DNA of 64,000 nt from the NCBI RefSeq assembly GCF_001517625.2, contig NZ_LN999826.1, forward strand, positions 124,001 to 188,000. Direction: 5' to 3'. Positions 8,151-17,507 of the stretch are shown piece by piece. The notes beneath the pieces were generated by a model. It was given only the letters and a program-made list of their open reading frames with translations. It did not search any database and was not told where the DNA came from. A program made the position numbers and the translations under genes. Source of the stretch: Clostridium sp. AT4 (GTDB taxonomy: Bacteria > Bacillota > Clostridia > Lachnospirales > Lachnospiraceae). Numbering within the stretch: position 1 is the stretch's first letter; each line of letters opens with the position of its first letter.

Positions 8151-8977
8151 TACAGAATGAGGATAAGAACGAGACGTACAAGGTGCTTTTGGCAGATGAT
8201 GAGCAGATTGAACGTATGGCTCTTGCCAAACGGCTGCATAAGCATTTTGGAGACAGCCTGGTCATCTGGCAGGCAGCAGACGGAAATGAGGCGGTCCGCC
8301 TGTGTTTTAAAGAACGGTGCCAGATCGTGATCATGGATATTTCCATGCCGGAATTAAACGGTGTGGAGGCGGCAGAACAGATCCGAAGGCTGGATGAGGA
8401 CTGCGAGATCATTTTCCTTACCGCATATGACGAATTTTCCTATGCAAAGAGAGCCATTGCCATTCATGCGCTGGACTATCTTTTAAAGCCCTGTGAGGAA
8501 GAGGAGCTTACTGCGGTGATGGAGGAAGCCGTGGGGCGGATCCAAAAGAGGGAGCAGTTTGAAAAGCTGCATATGGAACAGGAGATGCCGGAAGAGACCG
8601 GGGCAGAGATGCCGGAGCCGGACTTAGAGGAGGAGCCTGACCGGCTTGGACAGGCGGCTGAAAAGATACGCCGGTATATACGGAAAAATTATATGAAGGA
8701 TATTTCCATGCAGGATGCGGCCCGGATGATGAACTACTCCGACGCCTATTTCTGCAAGCTGTTTAAACAGTGCTTTGACCAGAATTTTACCGCCTATCTG
8801 GCCCGCTTCAGGATCAATGAGGCCAGACGGCTTTTACAGGATAAAAATGCCAGTGTAAGAGAGGTCAGCATGCTGGTAGGGTATTATGACGCCAATTACT
8901 TTGCAAAGGTATTTAAAAGGATTGCAGGTATGAACCCTTCTGAATACAGAGACAGCTTTCATACAGACAGCGTATGA
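8147..8977 (+). CDS. YesN-type response regulator with AraC DNA-binding domain
   Basis: The 276-residue protein has a receiver domain (acidic pocket D17-D18, phospho-acceptor D64 in VIMDIS, conserved Lys in LLKP) and a C-terminal AraC/XylS double helix-turn-helix (about 175-270). The start is GTG at 8147 with AAGGAGG nine bases upstream; no closer ATG exists. It is the partner of the kinase just before it. The TRAP gene downstream has a TATAAT (9035-9040) but no good -35 box, as expected for an activated promoter. Confidence 0.92.
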   Translation: MIQNEDKNETYKVLLADDEQIERMALAKRLHKHFGDSLVIWQAADGNEAVRLCFKERCQIVIMDISMPELNGVEAAEQIRRLDEDCEIIFLTAYDEFSYAKRAIAIHALDYLLKPCEEEELTAVMEEAVGRIQKREQFEKLHMEQEMPEETGAEMPEPDLEEEPDRLGQAAEKIRRYIRKNYMKDISMQDAARMMNYSDAYFCKLFKQCFDQNFTAYLARFRINEARRLLQDKNASVREVSMLVGYYDANYFAKVFKRIAGMNPSEYRDSFHTDSV

Positions 8978-9078
8978 CAAAATTTTCTCCCTCAATGTCA
9001 AAGATTTACGGTACAAAACAGAAAATCCTTTTTTTATAATTATTTAATAAAATGTGTATAAAGAAAGGAAGCAGTAAA

Positions 9079-10101
9079 GTGAGGAAGATGATGAAAAAGC
9101 TGACAGCGCTTGCTTTTGGGATAGCAGTGGCAGTCAGTCTGACAGGCTGCGGTTCTTTAACCGGCGGCAAGCGTATTATCCGCGTTTCCCATGCACAGTC
9201 AGAGACGCATCCGGAGCATCTGGGGCTTCTGGCATTTAAAGAGTATGTGGAAGAGAAGCTGGGAGACAAATATGAGGTCCAGATATTTCCAAATGAACTT
9301 TTAGGCTCAGCCCAGAAGGCCATTGAGCTGACACAGACGGGAGCCATTGACTTTGTAGTAGCCGGCACAGCGAATCTGGAGACCTTTGCTGACGTATATG
9401 AGATTTTCAGTATGCCGTATCTGTTTGACTCAGAGGAGGTATACAAATCCGTGATGCAGGATACGGAATACATGGAAAATGTCTATGCATCGACGGATGA
9501 AGCCGGTTTCCGCGTAGTAACCTGGTACAATGCAGGTACCCGTAATTTCTACGGAAAATCCCCGATACGGACGCCGGAGGATTTAAAGGGCAAAAAGATC
9601 CGCGTACAGCAGAGTCCTGCCAGCGTAGAGATGGTAAAGGCATTTGGAGCGGCAGCGGCGCCAATGGGATTTGGCGAGGTATATACGGCTATCCAGCAGG
9701 GCGTCATCGACGGTGCAGAGAATAACGAACTGGCTCTTACCAACAACAAGCACGGCGAAGTTGCAAAATATTATTCTTATAACAAGCATCAGATGGTGCC
9801 GGATATGCTGGTAGCCAATCTGAAGTTCTTAAACAGCTTAAGCCCTGAGGATTATCAGGTATTTAAAGAGGCGGCGGCTCTTTCCACGGAAGTAGAGATG
9901 GAAGAGTGGGACAAGAGTATAGAAGAGGCTAAAAAAATCGCCACAGATGAAATGGGCGTAGAGTTTATTGACGTGGATGTGGAAGCGTTTAAAGAAAAGG
10001 TTCTTCCTCTCCATGAGTCTATGCTTCAGGAAAATGAGAAGATCCGCGATCTCTATGACCATATTCAGGCTGCCAATGAAAAAGCAAAAGGAGGACAGTA
10101 G
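9079..10101 (+). CDS. dctP: TRAP transporter substrate-binding lipoprotein
   Basis: The extracytoplasmic binding subunit of a tripartite ATP-independent periplasmic-type transporter. It has a signal peptide with lipobox LTGC (Cys24), then the DctP fold with the RVSHAQSETHPEH start and the helix containing IRVQQSP, whose Arg usually grips a carboxylate. I choose GTG at 9079 (AAAGGAAG seven bases upstream); an ATG at 9052 has no ribosome site. It is first in a dctP-dctQ-dctM operon. Together with kduID this suggests uptake of a hexuronate or similar sugar acid driven by Na+; the substrate is inference. Confidence 0.92.
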   Translation: MRKMMKKLTALAFGIAVAVSLTGCGSLTGGKRIIRVSHAQSETHPEHLGLLAFKEYVEEKLGDKYEVQIFPNELLGSAQKAIELTQTGAIDFVVAGTANLETFADVYEIFSMPYLFDSEEVYKSVMQDTEYMENVYASTDEAGFRVVTWYNAGTRNFYGKSPIRTPEDLKGKKIRVQQSPASVEMVKAFGAAAAPMGFGEVYTAIQQGVIDGAENNELALTNNKHGEVAKYYSYNKHQMVPDMLVANLKFLNSLSPEDYQVFKEAAALSTEVEMEEWDKSIEEAKKIATDEMGVEFIDVDVEAFKEKVLPLHESMLQENEKIRDLYDHIQAANEKAKGGQ

Positions 10102-10102
10102 G

Positions 10103-10606
10103 ATGGAGACCATGCACAAAGTAAAAGCAGGGATCATGCAGGTTCTGGGATTTGTAATCATCGCTCTGTTCGCCTTTATGACCCTGATCGGAACGTATCA
10201 GATCGTAACCCGTTATTTCTTTAACCGTCCAAGTACGGTATCAGAGGAGCTTTTAACCTACGCTTTTACCTGGATGGCCCTTCTGGCTTCCGCCTATGTG
10301 TTCGGAAAGAGAGACCATATGCGTATGGGCTTTCTGGCAGACAAGCTCATCGGAGCGCCCAGAAAATATCTGGAGATTACCATTGACCTTCTTACTTTTT
10401 TGTTAGCAGCGGTTGTGATGGTATACGGCGGTATTTCCATTACAAAGCTGACCATGATCCAAAAAACTGCTTCTTTGCAGGTGCCTATGGCCTATGTTTA
10501 TGTGATCGTGCCTGTTACGGGAGTGCTGATCATGATTTTCAGCCTTATGAATGCCATAGACGTGGCTCATATGGAATTTAAGGAGAAGGGAGAGGTTCGG
10601 TTATGA
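10103..10606 (+). CDS. dctQ: TRAP transporter small permease subunit
   Basis: The 167-residue product has four predicted transmembrane helices and matches the DctQ small membrane subunit, which links the binding protein to the large permease. AAAGGAGG at 10087-10094 sets the start at 10103; a longer open frame upstream runs through dctP and is not real. It overlaps dctM by the ATGA at 10603-10606. Confidence 0.9.
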   Translation: METMHKVKAGIMQVLGFVIIALFAFMTLIGTYQIVTRYFFNRPSTVSEELLTYAFTWMALLASAYVFGKRDHMRMGFLADKLIGAPRKYLEITIDLLTFLLAAVVMVYGGISITKLTMIQKTASLQVPMAYVYVIVPVTGVLIMIFSLMNAIDVAHMEFKEKGEVRL

Positions 10607-11910
10607 CGATCGCAGTTGCCTGCGGGCTGATTATTTTAGTGCTTCTTGTGATTATGCTCTTAGCTGGAGTACCAATCGCAGTAGCTCTGGCTGTTTCTTC
10701 CATCGGAGCGATCCTTCCGGTGCTTGATACCGGCGCATCCGTGCTTACGGGAGCACAGAGGATTTTTTCCGGTATTTCCGTATTCAGCCTTCTTGCCATT
10801 CCGTTTTTTATCCTGGCAGGAAACTTGATGAATAAGGGCGGTATTGCTATCCGTCTGATCAATTTTGCAAAATTATTTACAGGAAGTATTCCGGGAGCTC
10901 TGGCACACACCAACGCCGTTGCCAATATGCTTTTCGGTGCCATCTCAGGTTCCGGTACGGCGGCAGCTTCCGCCATGGGTTCGATCATCGGCCCTATCGA
11001 AGAGGAAGAAGGCTATGACAGGGATTTCTCAGCAGCGGCTAATATCGCTACCGCTCCTACCGGTCTTTTAATCCCTCCGAGCAACGTTATGATCACCTAT
11101 TCACTTGTCAGCGGAGGAACCTCCGTAGCGGCTCTTTTCATGGCGGGCTATATTCCCGGGATCCTCTGGGGACTGGCATGTATGATCGTAATCTATATTT
11201 TTGCTAAAAAGAAGGGCTACCGCAGTACAAAGAAGTTTACAAACAGCGAGAAGCTTAAGGTATTTTTACAGGCCATCCCTTGTCTGTTTATGATCGTTGT
11301 GGTAATCGGCGGGATCATTTCCGGTATCTTTACCGCTACAGAGGGAAGCGTGGTGGCAGTTGTGTACAGCATGGTGTTGTCTGTATTCTTCTATAAGTCC
11401 ATCAAACCCTCTGAGCTGCCGAAAATCTTCCTTGACAGCGCGGAGATGACCGGTATTATCATTTTTCTTATCGGCGTGTCAAGCATCATGAGCTGGGTTA
11501 TGGCATTTACAGGCATTCCCACTGCTGTATCCGAGGCAATGCTGGGAATCAGCGACAACCGGTATGTGATCCTCTTTATCATCAATATCCTCCTTCTGAT
11601 CGTGGGAACCTTTATGGATATGACGCCGGCCTGCCTGATCTTCACTCCTATTTTCCTGCCCATCTGCCAGACTCTGGGTATGAATACCATTCACTTTGGT
11701 ATTATGATGATCTTTAACCTGTGTATCGGAACCATCACCCCGCCTGTGGGAACCACTCTGTTTGTGGGTGTAAAAGTGGGACAGACTAAGATTGAGCAGG
11801 TGATAAAGCCGCTTTTAGCTTACTTTGCGGCAATCTTCATTGTGCTGATGCTGGTATCCTATATTCCCGCCTTGTCCATGTGGCTGCCGGGACTTTTGGG
11901 ATATGTATAA
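10603..11910 (+). CDS. dctM: TRAP transporter large permease subunit
   Basis: The 435-residue DctM subunit forms the ion-coupled channel of the TRAP system, with about 12 hydrophobic helices and family hallmarks such as the FGAISGSGTAAASAMG and TAPTGLLIPPSN segments, and GTITPPVG near the C-terminus. It starts in the 4-nt overlap with dctQ and is followed by a strong terminator, closing the operon. Confidence 0.93.
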   Translation: MTIAVACGLIILVLLVIMLLAGVPIAVALAVSSIGAILPVLDTGASVLTGAQRIFSGISVFSLLAIPFFILAGNLMNKGGIAIRLINFAKLFTGSIPGALAHTNAVANMLFGAISGSGTAAASAMGSIIGPIEEEEGYDRDFSAAANIATAPTGLLIPPSNVMITYSLVSGGTSVAALFMAGYIPGILWGLACMIVIYIFAKKKGYRSTKKFTNSEKLKVFLQAIPCLFMIVVVIGGIISGIFTATEGSVVAVVYSMVLSVFFYKSIKPSELPKIFLDSAEMTGIIIFLIGVSSIMSWVMAFTGIPTAVSEAMLGISDNRYVILFIINILLLIVGTFMDMTPACLIFTPIFLPICQTLGMNTIHFGIMMIFNLCIGTITPPVGTTLFVGVKVGQTKIEQVIKPLLAYFAAIFIVLMLVSYIPALSMWLPGLLGYV

Positions 11911-11918
11911 ATGAAATG

Positions 11919-11951
11919 TGCGCTCCGCCGGGCTGGCGGGGCGTATTTTTT
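11919..11951 (+). terminator. Rho-independent terminator of dctPQM
   Basis: A GC-rich stem (GCTCCGCC / GGCGGGGC) around GGGCT is followed by seven T's. Confidence 0.88.
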
Positions 11952-12026
11952 CGGAAACGGTATTGAAGACAGCGCTGGTTTCTGCTATAGTACACAATGG
12001 AATGAAAAAGTGTAAGGAGAATCATC

Positions 12027-12935
12027 ATGGCTGAAATACTGATGAAGGCGGCTGCCTTCGTTGCGATCATTTTTATGGGATATCTGCTGAGAAAAAAAGG
12101 ATTTTTTAAAGAAGAGGATTTTCATGTGCTTTCAAAGATCGTTTTGAAGATAACTCTTCCGGCTGCGATCGTAGCCAATTTTTCAGGGGTTGATCTTCAG
12201 GCGTCTCTTTTGATCCTGTCGGTGCTTGGTCTGGGGGGAGGCCTGATGCTTATAACCTCAGCCTATCTGGCAGCGGGAAAGAACCGTGAGGAAAAAGCAT
12301 TTTTCATGTTGAACACCTCGGGCTATAATATAGGAAACTTCACTATGCCCTTTGCCCAGAGCTTTCTAGGGCCAGCCGGGGTAATCACAACCAGCCTTTT
12401 TGATACGGGAAATTCCTTTATCTGTCTGGGCGGAGCCTTTAGTGCGGCAAAGATGGTAAAGGAGGGAGAGGGAAAGATATCACTGATCCCTATTATAAAA
12501 ACCCTGGTGCGTTCCATACCCTTTGACGCTTATATAACCATGACAGCGCTGTCCCTGCTCCACATCAGCCTTCCGGCTGCGGTGATCACATTTTCAGAGG
12601 TGGTTTCAGGGGCGAATGCCTTTATCGCCATGCTGATGATGGGAGTAGGCTTTAAAATTTCCGGAGATACCAGCCAGAAGGGAAAAATCGTAAAGATCCT
12701 GGCAGTGCGTTACGGCGTCTCGATCGCAGTGGCGGCGGCCCTCTATTTTTTTATGCCTCTTCCTCTGGAATACCGTCAGGCTCTGGCAATCCTGCCCTTG
12801 AGCCCTATTGCGTCTGCAGCGCCGGCCTTTACGGCAGATTTAAAGGGCGACTTTGGACTTGCCAGTGCAGTCAATTCCATTTCCATTGTAATCAGTATTG
12901 TACTGATCACGGCAACTCTCCTGATAATTCTTTGA
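12027..12935 (+). CDS. Auxin efflux carrier (AEC) family transporter
   Basis: The 302-residue protein has about ten transmembrane helices in the two five-helix repeats of the AEC/BASS-like fold, with the N-terminal KLPAAIVANF-like segment and NTSGYNIGNF in the middle. Bacterial members export or import small carboxylates (malate, lactate) or amino acids. AAGGAG precedes the ATG. It lies between the TRAP operon terminator and its own terminator, so it is a single-gene unit; its role in acid by-product export is only suggested by context. Confidence 0.85.
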   Translation: MAEILMKAAAFVAIIFMGYLLRKKGFFKEEDFHVLSKIVLKITLPAAIVANFSGVDLQASLLILSVLGLGGGLMLITSAYLAAGKNREEKAFFMLNTSGYNIGNFTMPFAQSFLGPAGVITTSLFDTGNSFICLGGAFSAAKMVKEGEGKISLIPIIKTLVRSIPFDAYITMTALSLLHISLPAAVITFSEVVSGANAFIAMLMMGVGFKISGDTSQKGKIVKILAVRYGVSIAVAAALYFFMPLPLEYRQALAILPLSPIASAAPAFTADLKGDFGLASAVNSISIVISIVLITATLLIIL

Positions 12936-13016
12936 TACGGAGTGTATAACTTTGACAGAAGCGGGGATAATGAGATTATCACAAAAGAGAAAATAAATAC
13001 TTATCCTCCCCTTTTT

Positions 13017-13060
13017 AATACCTCGTTTATTGGCCTTGTGCAGTAGACGGGGTATTTTTT
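13017..13060 (+). terminator. Terminator between AEC gene and AraC gene
   Basis: AATACCTCGT (13017-13026) pairs with ACGGGGTATT (13047-13056), followed by a T-run. It touches the stop codon of the convergent AraC gene. Confidence 0.75.
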
Positions 13061-14000
13061 ATGCCTTCTGCAATTTCTTAAACTGCTGGGGCGATATAGA
13101 AAAGGCCTGTTTAAACGCCCTGTAAAAGGTGGAGTAGTCGGAAAACCCTACCTGTTCTCCTATGGTTTCCAGGGAATCTCCATTGATAATCCTGGTTTTT
13201 GCGGCAATCAGCCGGCGCTGGGTTACGTACCGGTAAAAGCTGACGTCCATTTTTTCGCTGAACAGGCGCGATATGGCCCGTTCACTGATGTAAAAATCAG
13301 TAGCCGCTGATTTTAAGGTTATTTTTTCAGCCAGGTGGTCTTCTATATAGCGGATCAGCTCATCCAGCAGCTCTTTTTTCTCAGTTAGCGGTTCCGTAGC
13401 CTTGCTGTGGGTACACGCCCTGGTCAGGTGGATTAAAAGCTGCACCGTTATGGAAGAAATACAGGCTTCATATCCTTCCTGTCTGATTTTAGCCTCCCTG
13501 CAGGCAGATTGAAAATATCTTTCCATGTACTCCCACCCGCTGTCCTGGGTTCTTAACAGAACCGGATCCGATAATGGCATAAAACCTAAAAACTGCTGGA
13601 TATTCTTCATAAATTCCGGGTGGATCCATATCACATAGCGGGAATAGGGTTCTGCAAGCTGATCTAAGTACAGGGGCCTGTGGCTGATCCCGGGCGGTAT
13701 GAAAATAATATCTCCCCTGCGGACCCGATACCGTTCTGCTCCCAGAAGATATTGTACATTTCCGCTGCGGCAATATAACATCTCATAAAACGTATGACTG
13801 TGAAGCTGGATGCTGTCTTTCGTATAATTAACATCATCATGGCAGTCTACAGAATCTGAATCCATTTCCATTTCCTGATAAAGATTGGATAAAATTGCCC
13901 CGTCGGTAATAAACGTTTTCTGAAGTTCTTCATTGCTGATTTCCGATCTTTTATGCGCAGAAACCAGTTCTTTATATTTTTGCATTTCTGATAATTTCAT
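13059..14000 (-). CDS. AraC family transcriptional regulator (cupin sensor)
   Basis: The 313-residue protein has an N-terminal cupin-like ligand domain (HSHTFYEMLYCRSG, then a RRGDIIFIPPGISH turn) and a C-terminal AraC double HTH (about 210-310) ending in the GFSDYSTFYRAFKQAFSISPQQFKK signature. It is transcribed away from the GPH symporter operon, with which it shares a 169-bp intergenic region carrying TTGCAATA repeats. It most likely activates that operon in response to its sugar-like substrate. Confidence 0.9.
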   Translation of the reverse strand: MKLSEMQKYKELVSAHKRSEISNEELQKTFITDGAILSNLYQEMEMDSDSVDCHDDVNYTKDSIQLHSHTFYEMLYCRSGNVQYLLGAERYRVRRGDIIFIPPGISHRPLYLDQLAEPYSRYVIWIHPEFMKNIQQFLGFMPLSDPVLLRTQDSGWEYMERYFQSACREAKIRQEGYEACISSITVQLLIHLTRACTHSKATEPLTEKKELLDELIRYIEDHLAEKITLKSAATDFYISERAISRLFSEKMDVSFYRYVTQRRLIAAKTRIINGDSLETIGEQVGFSDYSTFYRAFKQAFSISPQQFKKLQKA

Positions 14001-14050
14001 TGCTTTTCCTGTTCCTTCCTCCTTCTTATCATAATCTAATTTGGCTTAAT

Positions 14051-14101
14051 TTGCAATATATTATGCGATATTTGCAATAGTAATTGCAATAGCAGTATAG
14101 T
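14051..14101 (+). promoter_or_regulatory. Direct repeats and promoter of the GPH operon
   Basis: TTGCAATA occurs at 14051, 14072 and 14084; the first two are 21 bp apart, two helical turns, as AraC-type sites usually are. TTGCAA (14072-14077) with TATAGT (14096-14101) at 18 bp would form the promoter, so the AraC site overlaps and precedes the -35 box, an activator arrangement. Confidence 0.6.
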
Positions 14102-14169
14102 ATTCTTAAAACACAATAAGTTAATGGTCTGCGGTTATCTGCCGCAGCAAAGACAAGGAGGAACATGAT

Positions 14170-15549
14170 ATGAATGACAAATCTTTACGCCCCTTTGGAG
14201 TAAAGGATCAGATCGGTTATGTCTTCGGGGATATGGCCGGAAGCTTTGTAAACTTGTTCGTAGATGCCTATTTTCTTACATTCTGTACCTATGTTCTGGG
14301 AATTTCGCCAGGATGGATGGCGGGACTGTTTTTAGCCGCCCGACTCTGGGACGCCATCAACGACCCGATCATGGGTTCTTTCCCAGACCGCTGGAGACTT
14401 GGCAAAAGCGGCGACAAGTTCAAACCATGGATAAAACTGTTTATGATTCCTCTGGCCCTTTCCGGTATTTTATGTTTTGCCAACGTTCCATTTGAAGGAA
14501 TTGCCCTTCATGCATGGGTGGCGTTTGCTTATGTATTCTATGGAATGTCCTATACCGGAACCAGTATGCCCTTCGGCGCTATGGCAAGCGTTGTTTCTAC
14601 GGATCCCATTGACCGTTCCAAGCTTTCCAGAGCCAGAAGTATCGGCGGTACGGTAGTCGGGATCGGCGCGCTTTCCGTTGTTCCGATTTTATGTTTTGAC
14701 AAGGATTCCAATATTATTCCGGAGCGTTTTGGCCTGATCGCAGTAATATTCGGCATTCTGTGTGTTATTTCTTACCTTCTGTTATGTAACCTGACCATAG
14801 AGCGTGTCCGCCAGCCAAAACAGAAAGGGGAAAAATTCAACTATGGAAATGTATTAAAAGCAGCTGTCAAGAACCGTCCGTTAATCGGCGTTATGGTTGC
14901 AACCATCGGAAGCATGCTTTACATTACTGGAAGCGGACAGTTAAAAAGTTATATTTACAAAGAATTCTATCAGGATACCAGCCTGATGACCCTGGCAAGT
15001 ATCGGAACCCTTCCGGTTATGATTATCTGCTTTATCCTGGTCCCTAAGATTGTGCAGAAATTTGGAAAGAGAAATGTAATCCTGGTTATGAGTACCTATA
15101 ACCTGCTGCTTTCCACTTATATTTTACTGTTCCCGATTCAGAGCGCGCTGCTTTACACAATTTTAAACCTGTTAGCTACGATCGGACAGACCGCTTTTAC
15201 CATTTTGATCTGGGCTCTGGTTACCGACTGTCTGGACTACAGCGAATGGAAAATGAATTTCCGCGCAGACGGAAGCATGTACAGCCTCTATACGTTCAGC
15301 CGTAAGATTGGTTCTACCATCGCTTCTACCGGCGCTGCATCCGCACTGGCTGCGATCGGCTACGTTTCCGGCGTAGGCGCTGTACAGAGCGCGGCAACGA
15401 TCAATAACATTTACTACCTGGTAAATGCAGTTCCGGTTATTACCTGTATCTTAGAACTCATCGGAATCGGTCTGATCTTCAACCTGAATCAGAAAAAGAC
15501 CGCTGAAATGTATGCAGCCCTGGCGGAACGCCGGAATTCCCAGAACTGA
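14170..15549 (+). CDS. GPH family (MelB-like) sugar:cation symporter
   Basis: The 459-residue MFS-type membrane protein has twelve helices and the glycoside-pentoside-hexuronide symporter pattern: GDMAGSFVNLFVDAYFLTF in helix 1-2, RLWDAINDPIMG with the cation-site Asp residues, and DCLDYSEWK between helices 9 and 10. These transporters import sugars, glycosides or uronides with Na+ or H+. AAGGAGG precedes the start. It is first in an operon with an amidohydrolase and a creatininase-family protein, so its substrate is probably what those two process. Confidence 0.9.
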   Translation: MNDKSLRPFGVKDQIGYVFGDMAGSFVNLFVDAYFLTFCTYVLGISPGWMAGLFLAARLWDAINDPIMGSFPDRWRLGKSGDKFKPWIKLFMIPLALSGILCFANVPFEGIALHAWVAFAYVFYGMSYTGTSMPFGAMASVVSTDPIDRSKLSRARSIGGTVVGIGALSVVPILCFDKDSNIIPERFGLIAVIFGILCVISYLLLCNLTIERVRQPKQKGEKFNYGNVLKAAVKNRPLIGVMVATIGSMLYITGSGQLKSYIYKEFYQDTSLMTLASIGTLPVMIICFILVPKIVQKFGKRNVILVMSTYNLLLSTYILLFPIQSALLYTILNLLATIGQTAFTILIWALVTDCLDYSEWKMNFRADGSMYSLYTFSRKIGSTIASTGAASALAAIGYVSGVGAVQSAATINNIYYLVNAVPVITCILELIGIGLIFNLNQKKTAEMYAALAERRNSQN

Positions 15550-15593
15550 TCAAGAACCATTTGTGCGTACCCGAAACCGGAGGAATAAAATCT

Positions 15594-16463
15594 ATGAAAA
15601 AAATTGATCTGCATCTGCATTTAAGCTTTGATCCTGTTCCCAAAAGCGATACTCTTCTAGTAAGTACCTACAAAGAAATGCTGCCTCATTTAGAAGAACT
15701 GGGGATCGGAAAAGGCGTGCTCATGTCCAGCGGAGAACGGAATTTCTCCATGCCTATGGGGTCCAATGAAGAAAACTGCCGGATTGCTGCAGCGGATCCG
15801 GAGCATTATGCCTGGATGTGCAATCTGGATTATGACGGAGATCCCAAAACTGTTTATGACCGGCTGTCTGTCTGCAAAGAAAAAGGCGCTGTCGGCATCG
15901 GGGAACTGATGATAAACCGAAGGCTGGATGATCCCTTTTTAAACGCCGTATTTGAAGCGGCTGGAAAATTAAATCTTCCGGTTACTTTTCATATGAGTCC
16001 GGAAACTGGCTACAGCTACGGCGTTGTAGACGACCCTGGTCTTCCTCTTTTGGAAGCCTGCCTGAAACGCCACCCTCACACGCAATTTCTTGGTCACAGC
16101 CAGACTTTCTGGATTGAAATGAGCGCAGATGCACCTACGGACAAAGAAAGCCGGAATCAGTGGGGAAAAGGCCCCGTTATCCCAGGCGGACGGGTTCCGG
16201 AACTATTTAAAAAATATCCCAACCTATACGGAGACCTAAGCGCCAACAGCGCCGGATGCGCCATTATGCGGGATCCTGCCTTTGGCCTGGAATTCTTAGA
16301 AACTTATGCAGACCGGCTGTTCTTTGCCACAGATATGGTAAATACCGAAATGGTCTTTCCCCTGGGACAATGGCTGGACGAACAGGCAGCAAACGGCGCC
16401 TTAAGCCGCCGGGCCTATGAAAAAATCTGCTTTAAAAATGCCCAGACAGTCTTTGGACTGTAA
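15594..16463 (+). CDS. Amidohydrolase-related TIM-barrel protein
   Basis: The 289-residue protein belongs to the amidohydrolase-2 (COG2159) type: an opening DLHLHLS metal-binding HxH motif, VTFHMSPETG in the middle, HSQTFW, and FATDM near the end supplying the last metal-binding Asp. Members are hydrolases or decarboxylases with a divalent metal. The start at 15594 has CCGGAGG ten bases before it; a TTG at 15561 would add eleven residues without support. Between a sugar symporter and a creatininase-family gene it probably acts on the imported compound; the reaction is unknown. Confidence 0.8.
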   Translation: MKKIDLHLHLSFDPVPKSDTLLVSTYKEMLPHLEELGIGKGVLMSSGERNFSMPMGSNEENCRIAAADPEHYAWMCNLDYDGDPKTVYDRLSVCKEKGAVGIGELMINRRLDDPFLNAVFEAAGKLNLPVTFHMSPETGYSYGVVDDPGLPLLEACLKRHPHTQFLGHSQTFWIEMSADAPTDKESRNQWGKGPVIPGGRVPELFKKYPNLYGDLSANSAGCAIMRDPAFGLEFLETYADRLFFATDMVNTEMVFPLGQWLDEQAANGALSRRAYEKICFKNAQTVFGL

Positions 16464-16495
16464 GAAAACCTGTTGTTAAATGAAAGGAGAAACAT

Positions 16496-17344
16496 ATGGA
16501 ACTTCGCACACGGATTCTTCCACGTATGTTAAACAGTGAAGTAGAAGCGTATTTAAAAGAAAACGACATTATTATCGTCCCTGTAGGCACTGTTGAAATG
16601 CACGGTGGAATGCCTTTAGACAGTGAAACTGTAATCAGCGAGGCTTATGCCTTAAAAATGGCGGAAGCCTGCAACGGATTAGTTCTGACTGGACTGCCTT
16701 ATTTCTATGCCGGCGCAACTGCTTCCGGCCGCGGCACGGTACAGGTGTCTATCCGTCAGGGTATCGATTATTTAAGCGCAATTGCCCACAGCCTGCTGCG
16801 TCAGGGCTTTAAACGCCAGATTTACATCAGCTTTCATGGCCCTGCCCATATGACCTGCAGTCCTATGGTAAGAGATTTCTTTGATGAAACCGGAGTCCCC
16901 ATTCTTTACATGGATCTGACCATGCAGATGTTAAAGAACGCGAAAGATTTATTTAAAAGCATGGACAGCTTCCACGCCATTACTGTAGGCGCCTACCAGA
17001 TTATGAACCGTCTGGAAGATGTGCCGCTGACCACCGGATATTACCATCAGAATCCTCAGACCTGCAAGCCTTTTGATGATATTTTCGGACTGGCTTATCA
17101 GAGCGCTGCCATCGGCTACTGCTTTGGAACTCCGGAAGACCACATGAGCACCACTGCCATTCCAGATAAGGAAACCCGCAAACGTCTTGCCGACGAAGGC
17201 CAGGAGTTGATCGAGACCCTGGTAAACCGTATGGATCTGCCTCACATTGCAGAGCAGATGCGTTCTCTGGAAACTTATAATCATTCTAACGAGGAAAAAT
17301 ATCCCTGGATGCCCAGTGCATTCCGGAAAAATTTCCGGAAATAA
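16496..17344 (+). CDS. Creatininase-family metal-dependent hydrolase
   Basis: The 282-residue protein shows the creatininase fold: VPVGTVEMHGGMPLDSE near the N-terminus (metal-binding Glu and His, then Asp) and SFHGPAHM in the middle. The family includes creatinine, formamidopyrimidine and other cyclic-amide hydrolases and some peptide-modifying proteins, so the name does not fix the substrate. It is third in the GPH symporter operon, 32 nt after the amidohydrolase. Confidence 0.82.
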   Translation: MELRTRILPRMLNSEVEAYLKENDIIIVPVGTVEMHGGMPLDSETVISEAYALKMAEACNGLVLTGLPYFYAGATASGRGTVQVSIRQGIDYLSAIAHSLLRQGFKRQIYISFHGPAHMTCSPMVRDFFDETGVPILYMDLTMQMLKNAKDLFKSMDSFHAITVGAYQIMNRLEDVPLTTGYYHQNPQTCKPFDDIFGLAYQSAAIGYCFGTPEDHMSTTAIPDKETRKRLADEGQELIETLVNRMDLPHIAEQMRSLETYNHSNEEKYPWMPSAFRKNFRK

Positions 17345-17354
17345 ACCATAACGT

Positions 17355-17404
17355 TATGCCGTCTGCTGAAACTGGCTTCTGCTGTTTTGGCTGGCGGCAT
17401 TTTC
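17355..17404 (+). terminator. Terminator after creatininase-family gene
   Basis: ATGCCG (17356-17361) pairs with CGGCAT (17395-17400), followed by TTTT; the long loop contains CTGCTG/CAGCAG-like inner pairing. Confidence 0.5.
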
Positions 17405-17445
17405 TGTGTCTGTCTATCCTGCACAGCGGACAGGCCTGGATATTC

Positions 17446-17474
17446 TTGACTTTTTATCTGGCGTGATTTAAGAT
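17446..17474 (+). promoter_or_regulatory. Promoter of dus gene
   Basis: TTGACT (17446-17451) and TAAGAT (17469-17474) at 17-bp spacing, about 34 bp before the dus start codon. Confidence 0.6.
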
Positions 17475-17507
17475 ACTGAGAGCATAAAAAGAGAAGGAGA
17501 ACACAGT

